From assembly GCF_004114935.1 (NCBI RefSeq), contig NZ_CP022221.1, positions 7,461,001-7,525,000 on the forward strand: a stretch of DNA of 64,000 nt. The letters run 5' to 3'. The DNA is from Bradyrhizobium zhanjiangense (GTDB taxonomy: Bacteria; Pseudomonadota; Alphaproteobacteria; Rhizobiales; Xanthobacteraceae). A program made the position numbers and the translations under genes. Positions 8,341-18,258 of the stretch are shown piece by piece; the stretch's first letter is position 1, and each line of letters starts with the position of its first letter. Below the pieces are notes generated by a model. The model was not told the origin of the DNA. It made no database searches and saw nothing but the letters and a program-made list of their open reading frames with translations.

Positions 8341-8955
8341 CTAGCCTTTCATGATCTCGGGCGCGGCCTGCTTCACGGCGGCGACGATGTTGGGATAGGC
8401 GGCACAGCGGCAGATATTGCCGCTCATATATTCGCGGATGTCCGCCTCGTTGCTTGCATGCCCCTCCTTGACGCAGGCGACGGCAGACATGATCTGGCCG
8501 GGCGTGCAATAGCCGCACTGGAACGCGTCGTTGTCGATGAAGGCCTGCTGCATCGGATGCAGGCGGTCGTCGGTGGCGAGGCCTTCGATCGTCGTGATCT
8601 CCTGGCCTTCGGCCGCAAGTGCGAGCGTCAGACACGACACCACGCGCCGGTCGCCGATCAGCACCGTGCAGGCGCCGCACTGGCCGTGATCGCATCCCTT
8701 CTTGCTGCCGGTGAGCTTGAGCTGTTCGCGCAGCGCGTCGAGCACAGTGGTTCGCGCATCGATGCTCAGGCGCTTGTCCTTGCCGTTCACGTGGAGGGTG
8801 ACCTCGACAGGAAGCGCCGGATCTTGTGCGACCGGCGCATTCGCGTCCTGCGTGGCGGCACGCGCCGTCATCGGTACGAGCGCGCTCCCAGCGACGCCGG
8901 CCATGAAGGCGCGCCGATCGAATGCGGATGCTCTGGAACTTGATTTATCGGACAT
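8341..8955 (-). CDS. paoA: Molybdenum hydroxylase [2Fe-2S] subunit with Tat signal (PaoA-like)
   Basis: 204 residues. The N-terminus DRRAFMAGVAGSALVP is a twin-arginine signal, so the assembled complex should be exported folded. It is followed by a plant-type [2Fe-2S] domain (GCDHGQCGAC, then VVSC) and an alpha-helical second [2Fe-2S] domain (CGYCTPGQ, then CRCAAYPN). These two clusters pass electrons from the molybdenum site to FAD. The longer frame upstream of 8955 is the shadow of the next gene; the ATG at 8955 is the natural start. First gene of the paoA-paoB-paoC operon. Confidence 0.88.
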   Translation of the reverse strand: MSDKSSSRASAFDRRAFMAGVAGSALVPMTARAATQDANAPVAQDPALPVEVTLHVNGKDKRLSIDARTTVLDALREQLKLTGSKKGCDHGQCGACTVLIGDRRVVSCLTLALAAEGQEITTIEGLATDDRLHPMQQAFIDNDAFQCGYCTPGQIMSAVACVKEGHASNEADIREYMSGNICRCAAYPNIVAAVKQAAPEIMKG

Positions 8956-9119
8956 GGACGGCCTCCGCTGCTTCAAACCAAGCAGCGCACGCCTGCACCG
9001 CTCATCGCCCCTTAACCTGAAGCAATGAGCTCCGTTCCGAACGAGAAAGGGCGACGCAGCAAATGCCGCGCCGCCCTTCGTCAACTTTTCCTGATCTGTG
9101 CGGGGAACCGCGCGGGCGC

Positions 9120-10706
9120 TCAATAGCCCAGCGCGCAACCGTCCTTGCGCGGATCGGAACCGCCGGTGAGTGTGCCCTTGTCCCAGTCGATCCAGATCGC
9201 CTGGGCACCGCCGAGCGGACCGACCACACTGGTGGTCTTGTGGCCGAGCTTCTTCAGGCCCTCGACGATCGCGGCGGGCACGCTGTCCTCGAGCTGATAC
9301 TGGCCCTCGTAATGCAGGCCGCGCGGCATATCGATCGCCTCTTGCACGTCGCAGCCATAGTCGAGGATGTTGGTCAGCACATGCGTCTGGCCGGTCGGTT
9401 GATACTGTCCGCCCATCACGGCGAACGGCATCACGGAACGGCCACCCTTGGTGAGCAGGCTCGGCATGATCGTATGCAGCGGGCGCTTGCCGCCTGCGAT
9501 GCAGTTGGGATGGCCCGGCTGGATGCGGAATCCGCCGGCTCGGTTCTGGAACAGGACACCGGTCTTGTTGGAGACGATCGCCGAACCGAAGGAATGGGCG
9601 ATCGAGTTGATGAACGAGCAGACGTTGCGGTCCTTGTCCACCACCGTGATGTAGATGGTCGACGGATTCATCGGCGGCGCGACATTCGGCAGCTCGAGCA
9701 TGCCGTCCATCCGGATCTTGCTGATGTACTCGTCGGCAAAGCCCTTGGCGAGCATCTCGGCGACGTTGATCTTCATATGATCGGGGGCAGCGACATGCAT
9801 CTCGCGATTCATGTAGGCGATGCGCGCAGCCTCCGCCTCGAGGTGGAAGCGCTCGACGCTGAGCGGTGCGAACTTGGTCAGATCGAACCGCGACAGGATG
9901 TTCAGCATCAGCAGCATGGTCACGCCGGGTCCGTTCGGCGGGCACTGCCAGACGTCATAGCCCTTGTACATGGTGCCGATCGGCGTGGTCACTTCCGTCG
10001 TATGCGCAGCGAAATCATCGAGCGTGTGGAGGCCGCCGATCCCGCGCAGGGTCTCGACCATGTCCTCCGCGATCGGGCCCTTGTAGAAGGCGTCGCGGCC
10101 ATCCTTGGCGATCGCGCGCAGGGTCTTGCCGAGCTCTGCCTGGCGGATGACGTCGCCGGCCACCGGCGGCTTGCCGCCCGGCAGCAGGTAACGCACGGTG
10201 TTGGTACCACCCTTCAGCTTCTCGAACTGGTTCTTCCAGTCGAAGGCGATGCGCGGCGCGACGACGTAGCCCTCTTCCGCCGCCTTGATCGCGGGCTGCA
10301 GCAGCCGGTCGAAGCCGAACTTGCCGTGATCGCGCAGCACGGTGGCAAAGGCATCGACCACGCCGGGGATCGACACCGCATGCGCCGAGGTCAGCGGGAT
10401 GGAATTGATCTTGCGCTCGAGATACCAGTCGGCGTTCGCCGCCTTCGGCGCGCGGCCGGAGCCATTATAGGCGATGATCTTGCCCTCGCCCCGCGGCTGG
10501 ATCAGTGCGAAGCAGTCGCCGCCGATGCCGGTCGATTGCGGCTCGATCACACCGAGCACGGCCGAGCCGGCGACCGCTGCGTCCACCGCCGTGCCGCCCT
10601 CGCGCAGCACCTCGATCGCGGCGAGCGAAGCCTGCGGATGCGAGGTCGCCACCATCGCATTGGTGGCGTGGACCGTGGACCTGCCGGGGAAATGGAAGTT
10701 TCTCAT
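9120..10706 (-). CDS. Gamma-glutamyltransferase-family (Ntn) hydrolase
   Basis: 528 residues from the chosen start, normal for the family. The N-terminal half has ATSHPQASLAAIEVLREGG and GIGGDCFALI, standard for gamma-glutamyltransferases. The self-processing and catalytic threonine is in NPSTIYITVVDKD, aligned with the TTHYSVVDKDGN region of E. coli GGT. The lid and C-terminal GGAQAIWIDWDKGTLTGGSDPRKDG complete the fold. No signal peptide is seen, unlike secreted GGTs, so a cytoplasmic acylase-like role (for example on gamma-glutamyl or cephalosporin-like amides) is possible. An in-frame ATG at 10730 would add eight residues. Confidence 0.87.
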   Translation of the reverse strand: MRNFHFPGRSTVHATNAMVATSHPQASLAAIEVLREGGTAVDAAVAGSAVLGVIEPQSTGIGGDCFALIQPRGEGKIIAYNGSGRAPKAANADWYLERKINSIPLTSAHAVSIPGVVDAFATVLRDHGKFGFDRLLQPAIKAAEEGYVVAPRIAFDWKNQFEKLKGGTNTVRYLLPGGKPPVAGDVIRQAELGKTLRAIAKDGRDAFYKGPIAEDMVETLRGIGGLHTLDDFAAHTTEVTTPIGTMYKGYDVWQCPPNGPGVTMLLMLNILSRFDLTKFAPLSVERFHLEAEAARIAYMNREMHVAAPDHMKINVAEMLAKGFADEYISKIRMDGMLELPNVAPPMNPSTIYITVVDKDRNVCSFINSIAHSFGSAIVSNKTGVLFQNRAGGFRIQPGHPNCIAGGKRPLHTIMPSLLTKGGRSVMPFAVMGGQYQPTGQTHVLTNILDYGCDVQEAIDMPRGLHYEGQYQLEDSVPAAIVEGLKKLGHKTTSVVGPLGGAQAIWIDWDKGTLTGGSDPRKDGCALGY

Positions 10707-10904
10707 GCGAATTCTTGCTTTCTTGGACATCCGGCGCGACGGCGCGCCATCTCGGAAAAACCCGGCCTACATGACATATTCCGGCCGGCCGGAGCAATGC
10801 TGGCATACCAATGAAATGGCTGCCATCCGCTGGGCGTATGGACCGTTCGCGGCTTTCAGCCATGCGGGTTTTCCGAGCGCCGGCGGCCTGCTAAACGAGC
10901 CGCC

Positions 10905-11702
10905 ATGTCTGACAACAATTCGGTCACCAAGGTCGCCGCCTTCTACCAATTCGCCGCCCTCCCGGATTACCGCGAGCTGCGCGAACCGTTGCGTGCGTTC
11001 TGCGCTCGCCTGGCGCTGAAGGGGAGCGTGCTGCTGGCCCAGGAGGGCATCAACGGCACTGTCGCGGGCACCCCGGAGGCGATCGGCGCCTTCGCTCACG
11101 AGCTCGCGCACGGCGACATGTTCGGCGGCCGGCTCGACAATCTCGAACTCAAATTCTCGACCGCCGCGGCGATGCCGTTCGGCCGGCTCAAGGTGCGGCT
11201 GAAGAAGGAGATCGTCACGCTCGGCGATGCGGCCGCCGATCCGACAAAGCAGGTCGGCACCTATGTCGACGCCGCCGAATGGAATGCGCTGATCGCGGCA
11301 CCCGATACGCTGCTGCTCGACACCCGCAATGCCTTCGAGGTGGCGATGGGCACGTTCGAGGGCGCGGTCGATCCCGGCATCAAGAGTTTTGGCCAGTTCA
11401 AGGATTTTGCCGCCGCGCAGCTCGATCCGGCAAAGCACCGCAGGATCGCGATGTTCTGCACCGGCGGCATCCGCTGCGAGAAGGCCAGCGCGCATCTGCT
11501 CGCGCGCGGCTTTGCCGAGGTCTATCACCTCAAGGGCGGCATCCTCAAATATCTGGAACAGGTGCCGGAGACGCAGAGCCGCTGGCGCGGCGAATGCTTC
11601 GTGTTCGACGAGCGCGTCGCGCTCGGGCATGGATTGCGCGAACTTGGCTTGCGAGAACTTGGCCTGCGCGAACCGGACAAGGGGCACTGCCGTGACGAAT
11701 GA
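10905..11702 (+). CDS. trhO: tRNA uridine(34) hydroxylase (rhodanese-domain YceA family)
   Basis: 265 residues. The N-terminal ferredoxin-like domain has the diagnostic LLAQEGINGTVAG; residues about 115-220 are a rhodanese domain with active-site loop CTGGIRCEKA (Cys at about 187). The family hydroxylates U34 of certain tRNAs to 5-hydroxyuridine on the way to cmo5U/mo5U. The extreme C-terminus contains a tandem LRELG duplication encoded by a 15-base repeat (11634-11663), which is outside the conserved domains. Its 3' end overlaps the slyX start by 11 bases. Confidence 0.9.
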   Translation: MSDNNSVTKVAAFYQFAALPDYRELREPLRAFCARLALKGSVLLAQEGINGTVAGTPEAIGAFAHELAHGDMFGGRLDNLELKFSTAAAMPFGRLKVRLKKEIVTLGDAAADPTKQVGTYVDAAEWNALIAAPDTLLLDTRNAFEVAMGTFEGAVDPGIKSFGQFKDFAAAQLDPAKHRRIAMFCTGGIRCEKASAHLLARGFAEVYHLKGGILKYLEQVPETQSRWRGECFVFDERVALGHGLRELGLRELGLREPDKGHCRDE

Positions 11703-11910
11703 GATCAAGATGCTGAGCGAGCGAATCGACACGCTGGAGATGCGCCTTGCCTATCAGGACGACACGATCGAGACGCTGAACCAGACCATCACGGCGCAGT
11801 GGAAGCAGATCGATGCGCTGACGCGGCAGATCGCACAGCTGAGCGAACGGCTCCAGGAGGCCGAGGCGAATGCGCCGGGCCCTGCCAACGAGCGCCCGCC
11901 GCATTATTGA
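11692..11910 (+). CDS. slyX: SlyX-like coiled-coil protein
   Basis: 72 residues from a GTG at 11692 (GTG ACG AAT GAG). The core reads LSERIDTLEMRLAYQDDTIE followed by LNQTITAQWKQID, the standard SlyX coiled coil of unknown function, then a short tail ending PPHY, the conserved SlyX C-terminus. No better start exists: an internal ATG at 11710 would cut the helix. The GTG has GGGG a few bases upstream and overlaps the trhO stop, so it is translationally coupled to trhO. Confidence 0.85.
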   Translation: MTNEIKMLSERIDTLEMRLAYQDDTIETLNQTITAQWKQIDALTRQIAQLSERLQEAEANAPGPANERPPHY

Positions 11911-11920
11911 AAAAGATGAG

Positions 11921-13825
11921 CTACTGGCCGGACGCCTTGGGCATCAGGCTGGCCACTTCGCCCGACATCATCAACCGGTTGCGCCCGGCTTCCTTCGCGG
12001 CGTAGAGCGCCTGATCGGCCGCCTCGACGAGCGAGGCCACGCCCGCTGTGCGCTCCAGCACCGGCCGGCACGCCGCGCCTCCGAGCGAAGCGGTGACGCA
12101 ACCGGTCGCACGGTTGGTGGTGTGGACGAGGCCCGCCTCGCGGATCGCCCGCCTGATCCGGTTGCCGATCCGGGCGCAGCCTTCGGCATTGGTGTCCGGC
12201 AGCAGCATGGCGAACTCCTCGCCGCCATAGCGCGCCGCCAGATCGCCGGGACGCTGCATCTCGGTCGCGATGATCTGCGCCACCACGCGGAGGCAGGCGT
12301 CGCCCGCGGGATGGCCGTATTCGTCGTTGTAGGCCTTGAAGTGGTCGACGTCGATCATCAGCAAGGCGAGGCTGGAGCGGTCGCGATAGGCACGCGCCCA
12401 CTCCTCCTTCAGCCGTTCGTCGAAGCGGCGGCGGTTGGCAAGGCCCGTGAGGCTGTCCTCGATCGCGAGGGTCTCGAGCCTGGTCTCCAGCTTCTTGTGT
12501 TCGGATATGTCGCGCGAGATCGCCACCACGCCGTCGACGCGGCCATTGTCCTTGCGCGTCACCCGCATGGTCGATTCGAGCCAGACTTCTCCGTTCTCCC
12601 GGTGCGCGTTGCGATAGACGAGGCGCGCCTCCTCCGTCTCGCCACGCTTCATGGCGTCGACGATCGCCTGGACCTGCGGCAGATCCTCCGGATTGATGCC
12701 CGCGAGCGCAGGCGTGCCGATCAGTTGATTGGCGCGCCAGCCGACGAGGCGCTCCGACGCAGGCGAGACATAGCGCAGCCGCTCGTCGAGCCCGATGCGG
12801 GTCACCATGTCGCTGGAGCCTTCCGCGAGCAGGCGGAAGTGAGCCTCCTTCTCGATCAGGGCCGCGGCCATGCGCTGGCCCCGCTGCAACTGCCGCACCA
12901 GCATGGCACCGATGATCGCGATCAGCATCACCAGGGCGATCACGTAGAGCATGCGGGAGATTGCGGCCGCGCGCCAGGGCGCCAGCAACTCGTCCTTGTC
13001 GACGGTGGCGAGCAGGACCAGCGGGTAGCGGCTGCTGCGCTTGAAGAAGCTGACGCGCTGGGCGCCGTCGAGCGGCGACTTGAAATGATAGGCGCCGCCC
13101 GGCCGCTGCAGGCTAGCGTCGCGGAACAGCGGCTTGTCGGCAACACTGTGTCCGACGAACTTTTCGTTGTTCGGGTTGCGCGCGACGATCAGGCCGTCGC
13201 CGTGCGTCAGCGCCACCGAGCTGTTGCGGCCAATCTCGAACTGCTCGTAGAAATGGGAGAGATATTTCGAGCTGATGGTCGCGAGCACCACGCCGCCGAA
13301 GCTGCCGTCGGCCTTGTTGAAGCGGCGCGACAGGGTGACGACCCATTCGCCGTCCAGGAGGCTCTTCACGGGACGGCCGACATGGGGCTCACGTTTCGGA
13401 GAGAGCTGGTGATGACGGAAGAACGCGTCGTCGCTGAAGGTCGAGCCGATCGTGCCGGGCAAGGTCAGCCAATTGCCCTGATCGTCGATGATGCCGAGGC
13501 TGTGAATGCGCTCGATGGCCTTCTTTCGCGCTTCCAGCAGGGTACGCAGCTTCGCGATCGTGGCAGGGCCGGCGCCGTCCATCTCCAGCCGGCTGACGAC
13601 GCCGACGACGCCGGAATCCAGGAGATCGAGGCTGTCCTCTGCATGCTGTGTCAGCGAGCGGGCTACGTTGGCCATCTCGGTCTCGGCACTCTTGAGCACG
13701 GCATCGCGCGCGGCCCATTCGCGCCAGGCGCTGACCCCAAGGATGGTCGCGCAGGTGAGCACGACGAACGCGGCCGCGCGCAGCGGCAGACGGCTCCATC
13801 CGGCTCTTTGGGTCGCAGCACTCAT
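11921..13825 (-). CDS. Membrane diguanylate cyclase with Cache, PAS and GGDEF domains
   Basis: 634 residues. Transmembrane helix at about 13-32, an extracytoplasmic double-Cache-type sensor (about 40-285), a second helix (about 293-315), a PAS domain (about 330-450, with EGSSDMVTRIGLDERLRYVS) and a GGDEF domain with active motif GGEEF at about 534-538. An RPGD five residues before the motif is a proper inhibitory I-site, so feedback inhibition by c-di-GMP is expected. The product should be c-di-GMP in response to a small periplasmic ligand. It faces slyX tail to tail with ten bases between, and no partner gene is next to it. Confidence 0.92.
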   Translation of the reverse strand: MSAATQRAGWSRLPLRAAAFVVLTCATILGVSAWREWAARDAVLKSAETEMANVARSLTQHAEDSLDLLDSGVVGVVSRLEMDGAGPATIAKLRTLLEARKKAIERIHSLGIIDDQGNWLTLPGTIGSTFSDDAFFRHHQLSPKREPHVGRPVKSLLDGEWVVTLSRRFNKADGSFGGVVLATISSKYLSHFYEQFEIGRNSSVALTHGDGLIVARNPNNEKFVGHSVADKPLFRDASLQRPGGAYHFKSPLDGAQRVSFFKRSSRYPLVLLATVDKDELLAPWRAAAISRMLYVIALVMLIAIIGAMLVRQLQRGQRMAAALIEKEAHFRLLAEGSSDMVTRIGLDERLRYVSPASERLVGWRANQLIGTPALAGINPEDLPQVQAIVDAMKRGETEEARLVYRNAHRENGEVWLESTMRVTRKDNGRVDGVVAISRDISEHKKLETRLETLAIEDSLTGLANRRRFDERLKEEWARAYRDRSSLALLMIDVDHFKAYNDEYGHPAGDACLRVVAQIIATEMQRPGDLAARYGGEEFAMLLPDTNAEGCARIGNRIRRAIREAGLVHTTNRATGCVTASLGGAACRPVLERTAGVASLVEAADQALYAAKEAGRNRLMMSGEVASLMPKASGQ

Positions 13826-13985
13826 GCGGCAGAATTCTCCGATCGTTCGGAAACTCTGCCGCTTCTGTTATTGAACTCTGAAATTACCGCAGCAATGCGC
13901 GGCGATCCCGTAGTCGTACGGACGCAAGCGTCAGCGCATTGCTAACAGAACATTAGCGTGCTTATCGGAATCCGGCTCCCGCCGG

Positions 13986-14279
<294 letters not shown>

Positions 14280-14310
14280 TCAGGAACCTCAATCTGCATC
14301 AGGACAGCTC

Positions 14311-15345
14311 GTGCCCCAGTCTGCGACAAAGCCCTTCATCGACGTGCTCTCCGGCCAGCGCCAGGCCATCCCGCCCATGTGGATGATGCGGCAGGCCGGC
14401 CGCTACCTGCCGGAATATCGCGAGGTGCGCGCCAAGGCCGGCGGCTTCCTCGATCTCTGCTTCACCCCGGAGCTTGCCGCCGAGGTGACGCTGCAGCCGA
14501 TCCGAAGGTTCGGCTTCAATGCTGCGATCATCTTTTCGGACATTCTGGTGATCCCCTATGCGCTCGGCCGCTCCGTGCGTTTCGAGGTCGGCGAAGGCCC
14601 GCGGCTCGAACCGCTGGATGATCCGGCGAAGGTTGCGACGCTGGCCGCGCGCGCCGACTTCTCCAAGCTCGCGCCGGTGTTCGAGGCGCTGCGGATCGTG
14701 CGCGGCGCGCTCGCTCCCGAGGTTGCCCTGATCGGCTTCTGCGGCGCGCCGTGGACGGTGGCGACCTACATGGTCGCCGGCCACGGCACGCCCGATCAGG
14801 CGCCGGCACGAATGATGGCCTACCGGCATCCGGAGGCCTTTGCGCAAATCATCGATGTGCTGGTCGACAACTCGGTCGAATATCTGCTAGCGCAGCTCGC
14901 CGCCGGCGCCGATGCCTTGCAGATCTTCGACACCTGGGCCGGCGTGCTGCCGCCCACCGAGTTCGCGCGCTGGTCGATCGAGCCGACGCGGCGCATCGTC
15001 GAAGGCGTGCGCGCGAAGGTGCCGGATGCGAAGATCATCGGCTTCCCGCGCGGTGCCGGCGCGCAGCTACCGGCCTATGTCGAGGCAACCGGCGTCAACG
15101 CGGTGAGCATCGACTGGACCGCGGAGCCGGCCTTCATCCGCGAGCGTGTGCAGAGCAAGGTCGCCGTGCAGGGTAATCTCGACCCGCTGGTGTTGATCAC
15201 TGGGGGTGCCGCGCTCGACCGCGCCGTCGACGACGTGCTGGCGAATTTTGCGCAGGGACGTCTGATCTTCAATCTCGGGCACGGCATCCAGCCGGAAACG
15301 CCGATCGCCCATGTCGAGCAGATGATCAGGCGCGTGCGGGGCTGA
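14311..15345 (+). CDS. hemE: Uroporphyrinogen decarboxylase
   Basis: 344 residues from a GTG at 14311. It contains the conserved [17 protein letters not shown] near the N-terminus, with the substrate-contacting Arg pair, [14 protein letters not shown] with the catalytic Asp, and [13 protein letters not shown]. It decarboxylates the four acetate chains of uroporphyrinogen III to give coproporphyrinogen III in heme, chlorophyll and cobalamin-branch biosynthesis. The frame runs upstream to 14200 but that part is not conserved; the GTG has AGGA eight to eleven bases before it and gives the usual HemE length. hemC is convergent just downstream. Confidence 0.93.
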   Translation: MPQSATKPFIDVLSGQRQAIPPMWMMRQAGRYLPEYREVRAKAGGFLDLCFTPELAAEVTLQPIRRFGFNAAIIFSDILVIPYALGRSVRFEVGEGPRLEPLDDPAKVATLAARADFSKLAPVFEALRIVRGALAPEVALIGFCGAPWTVATYMVAGHGTPDQAPARMMAYRHPEAFAQIIDVLVDNSVEYLLAQLAAGADALQIFDTWAGVLPPTEFARWSIEPTRRIVEGVRAKVPDAKIIGFPRGAGAQLPAYVEATGVNAVSIDWTAEPAFIRERVQSKVAVQGNLDPLVLITGGAALDRAVDDVLANFAQGRLIFNLGHGIQPETPIAHVEQMIRRVRG

Positions 15346-15516
15346 TTTATTTCGCCCCGTAGGGCGCGGCAAAACAAAAAGTGCGAAAACAACCCCATGC
15401 ACAGTAGACAAGTCATTGAAAAGTCTAGGCCGGCATGACTCACCCCGCGCGTTTGACACGTCGGGCAAAACAGGCGCAGGATGGCACCATCGCCGATTGT
15501 GATCTCGCGGGCAGGC

Positions 15517-16497
15517 TCAGCGCGGCCGGCTGCGCTCGATGATCTCGGCGGCCCCTTTGGCCAACAAATCCAGCCCCACAGCACGACCGAGCTCGCGCGG
15601 ACGGTTGGCGGGGCCTGAGTGTGAGGCTTCGATGATGGTATTGCCGGAAAGGTCGAGCACGGATGCGGCCAGCGACATCTGATCACCGGCAATGGTCGAG
15701 AACCCGGCCACCGGCGAATTGCAGTGGCCGTTGAGCACCCACAGCACTTCGCGCTCGGCATCGGCGCAGGCATGCGCGGCGGGATCGTCGATCGATGAAA
15801 GGATTTGCCGCGTCTGCCAGTCCTGCGCCGCGCATTCGACCGCGACGATGCCCTGCCCCGCCGCAGGCAGCATCTCCGCCACGGTGAATTCATAAGCGAT
15901 GCGGCTGGAAAGACCGACGCGGTCGAGGCCCGACCGCGCCATGATCAGCGCATCGGCCGGTCCCACCGCACCGCCATCCGGCAGGCGCTGCTTCTCGCCA
16001 TTGTCGAGCTTGCGCACGCGCGTGTCGGCGGCGCCGCGGAAGTGGATCACCTCCACCTCCGGAAACAGGCGCCGCGCATAGGCGGCGCGGCGGACAGCGT
16101 TGGTCCCGATCTTGAAACCCTTGCCGCGGGACTGGCGCAGCGCCTCCAGCGTCACGCCGCCGCGCAGCACCAGCGCGTCACTGGGCGGATCGCGCGACAA
16201 GGTGGCGCCGATGACAAGGCCGGGCGTATCCTCGTTGCCAGGCATGTCCTTCAGCGAATGCATCGCCGCCTGGAGCTCGCCCGACAGGACGGCGGCGCGG
16301 ATCTGCGCCACGAAGGCGCCGCCCTTGCCGCCGTGGGGCAGGAGCTTGCTGGTCTGGTCGAGATCGCCGGTGGTGTCGAACTTGACGATCTCGATATCGA
16401 GACCGGGCACGGCGGCGGTCAGGCGGCGCGCGATCTCTTCCGTCTGTGCCAGCGCCATCGCGCTCTTGCGGGTGCCGATCTTGAATCGCGTAGCCAA
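15517..16497 (-). CDS. hemC: Hydroxymethylbilane synthase
   Basis: 326 residues from a TTG at 16497. Features: FKIGTRKSAMALAQTEEIAR, AAMHSLKDMPG, FKIGTNAVRRAAYARRLFP and the C-terminal cofactor-binding Cys in NGHCNSPVAGF. The enzyme joins four porphobilinogen units through a dipyrromethane cofactor. The cofactor loop differs from the textbook GGCQVPIG but keeps the Cys. The start is uncertain: an ATG at 16536 lies inside a dispersed palindromic repeat and encodes non-conserved residues, whereas the TTG at 16497 has an AGGATCAGGAC ribosome site, so it is favoured. hemE is on the other strand 170 bases away. Confidence 0.9.
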   Translation of the reverse strand: MATRFKIGTRKSAMALAQTEEIARRLTAAVPGLDIEIVKFDTTGDLDQTSKLLPHGGKGGAFVAQIRAAVLSGELQAAMHSLKDMPGNEDTPGLVIGATLSRDPPSDALVLRGGVTLEALRQSRGKGFKIGTNAVRRAAYARRLFPEVEVIHFRGAADTRVRKLDNGEKQRLPDGGAVGPADALIMARSGLDRVGLSSRIAYEFTVAEMLPAAGQGIVAVECAAQDWQTRQILSSIDDPAAHACADAEREVLWVLNGHCNSPVAGFSTIAGDQMSLAASVLDLSGNTIIEASHSGPANRPRELGRAVGLDLLAKGAAEIIERSRPR

Positions 16498-16530
16498 GTC
16501 CTGATCCTTTCGAGACGCGTCATCTTGTTT

Positions 16531-16579
16531 GAGCATGATCTTATCGGAAAACCGGTTCCCACTCTTCCGGATCATGCTC
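16531..16579. repeat. 49-bp palindromic repeat (GAGCATGATC...GATCATGCTC)
   Basis: The ends GAGCATGATC and GATCATGCTC are inverted copies, and the centre contains GGAAAACCGGTTCCC, so almost the whole element can fold. It fills the gap between the GMC oxidoreductase stop (16581-16579) and the hemC start region. It resembles a repeat frequent between genes in Bradyrhizobium and other Rhizobiales (from memory). It could end transcription or protect mRNA ends. Confidence 0.8.
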
Positions 16580-18204
16580 TAACGCGCATCCTCCAATATC
16601 ATGTCGGAGGCCTTTTCGGCGATCATGATGATCGGCGCGTTGGTGTTCCCCGACACGAGGTCCGGCATGATCGAGCCGTCGACAACGCGAAGGCCGACGA
16701 GCCCCCTCACCTTCAGCCGCTGGTCGACCACCGCGAGCGCGTCATTGCCCATACGACAGGTCGAGGTCGGATGGTAGATGGTGCTGCCGCGCTCGCGGCA
16801 GAAATCCAGGAGCTCGGCATCCGTGGATACCTTCGTGCCGGGGTCGACCTCGCCAGCGACGAACGGCTTCAGCGCCGGCGCGTTCAGGATCTTGCGCAGG
16901 ATCTTGAGGCCCTCGACGTTGGTGGTGCGGTCGGTCTCGGTCGACATGTAGTTGATGCGGATCTCCGGCGGCACGGTCGGGTCGGCGCTTTTGATGCGCA
17001 AGGTCCCGCGGCTTTCGGGCCGGAGCTGGCACACGGAGGCGGTGAAGCCGGAGAAATCGTGCAGCTTCTCGCCCATCTTGTCGGTCGAGAACGGCAGGAA
17101 GTGCACCTGGATGTCGGGCGAAGCCAGCCGCGGGCTGGTCTTGAAGAACGCGCCCGCCGTGCCGGCCGCGATCGTCAGCCAACCCTTCCGGAACAACGCA
17201 TAGCGCGCGCCGGCCATCGTGCGGCGCAGCGGATGATTGATGGTATCGTTGAGCGTGATCTTCTGCGAGCACCGCATCACGATGCGGACCTGCATGTGGT
17301 CCTGGAGGTCATGGCCGACACCGGGAGCATCGAGCACGATGTCTATGCCATGCTTGCGCAAGAGATCGGCGGGACCGACGCCGGAGAGCTGAAGCAGCTG
17401 CGGCGAGTTGTAGGCCCCGCTCGACAGCACGATCTCCTTGCGGGCCCGCGCGCGGCGCAAGGCCGCGCCTTGCCGATATTCAACGCCGACGGCGCGGCGC
17501 CCTTCGAACAAGACGCGCTGGGCGTGTGCGGAGGTCTCGATCTTGAGATTGCTGCGGGTCTTCGCCGGGCCGAGATAGGCCACCGCCGTCGAGGCGCGCC
17601 GGCCGTTGCGCGTCGTGGTCTGGAACAGGCCGACGCCTTCCTGCGTGGCGCCGTTGAAATCGGGGTTGTAGGGCAGACCGGTCTCGACCGCGGCGTCGAT
17701 GAAGGCTTTCGACAGCGGATCGGTCACGATCATGTTGGAGACCGGCAGCGGCCCGCCGCTGCCGTGATATTGATCGGCGCCGCGGGATTGGTTCTCGGCC
17801 TTCTTGAAGTAGGGCAACACGTCGTCATAGCCCCAGCCGGTGTTGCCGAGCTGGCGCCAGCGGTCGTAGTCCTCGTGTTGACCGCGGACATAGAGCAGGC
17901 CGTTGATCGAGCTCGAGCCGCCCAGCGTCTTGCCGCGCGGCTGGAACACCTGGCGTCCCTTCAGCTCGGGCTCCGGCTCGGTCTGATACATCCAGTTGAC
18001 GCTCTTCTCCTTGAACAGCTTGCCGTAGCCGAGCGGCACGTGGATCCAGATGTTGGAATCCTTCGGGCCGGCCTCGAGCAGCAGCACGCTGTGCCTGCCG
18101 TTCGCAGAGAGCCTGTTGGCGAGCACGCAGCCGGCCGAGCCGGCACCGACGATGATGTAGTCGAATTCGGGATCGGACGGGGCGAGCGAGGAATTTGCGT
18201 TCAT
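16579..18204 (-). CDS. GMC-family FAD oxidoreductase (choline dehydrogenase-like)
   Basis: 541 residues. N-terminal FAD dinucleotide motif FDYIIVGAGSAGCVLANRLS, GMC signature 1 (GKTLGGSSSINGLLYVRG) and signature 2 (SSGAYNSPQLLQLSGVGP). The catalytic His pair region HPTSTCRMG and DGSIMPDLVSGNTNAP is present. It should oxidise a primary or secondary alcohol with FAD; choline is only one option, as annotations in this family are over-specific and no betaine-aldehyde dehydrogenase is adjacent. The stop codon abuts the palindromic repeat. A TetR gene lies 54 bases upstream on the same strand and may control it. Confidence 0.88.
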   Translation of the reverse strand: MNANSSLAPSDPEFDYIIVGAGSAGCVLANRLSANGRHSVLLLEAGPKDSNIWIHVPLGYGKLFKEKSVNWMYQTEPEPELKGRQVFQPRGKTLGGSSSINGLLYVRGQHEDYDRWRQLGNTGWGYDDVLPYFKKAENQSRGADQYHGSGGPLPVSNMIVTDPLSKAFIDAAVETGLPYNPDFNGATQEGVGLFQTTTRNGRRASTAVAYLGPAKTRSNLKIETSAHAQRVLFEGRRAVGVEYRQGAALRRARARKEIVLSSGAYNSPQLLQLSGVGPADLLRKHGIDIVLDAPGVGHDLQDHMQVRIVMRCSQKITLNDTINHPLRRTMAGARYALFRKGWLTIAAGTAGAFFKTSPRLASPDIQVHFLPFSTDKMGEKLHDFSGFTASVCQLRPESRGTLRIKSADPTVPPEIRINYMSTETDRTTNVEGLKILRKILNAPALKPFVAGEVDPGTKVSTDAELLDFCRERGSTIYHPTSTCRMGNDALAVVDQRLKVRGLVGLRVVDGSIMPDLVSGNTNAPIIMIAEKASDMILEDAR

Positions 18205-18258
18205 GCGCTACTGTTCTTCTTGTTGGTGTTGGCGTTTCCGTTTCGTCACTTAGCACAA

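Noticed and set aside
9063..10814. 583-codon open frame on the plus strand
   Set aside because: Antisense shadow of the gamma-glutamyltransferase gene.
11870..13945. 691-codon open frame on the plus strand
   Set aside because: Antisense to the Cache-PAS-GGDEF cyclase; the minus strand has clear domains and active-site motifs.
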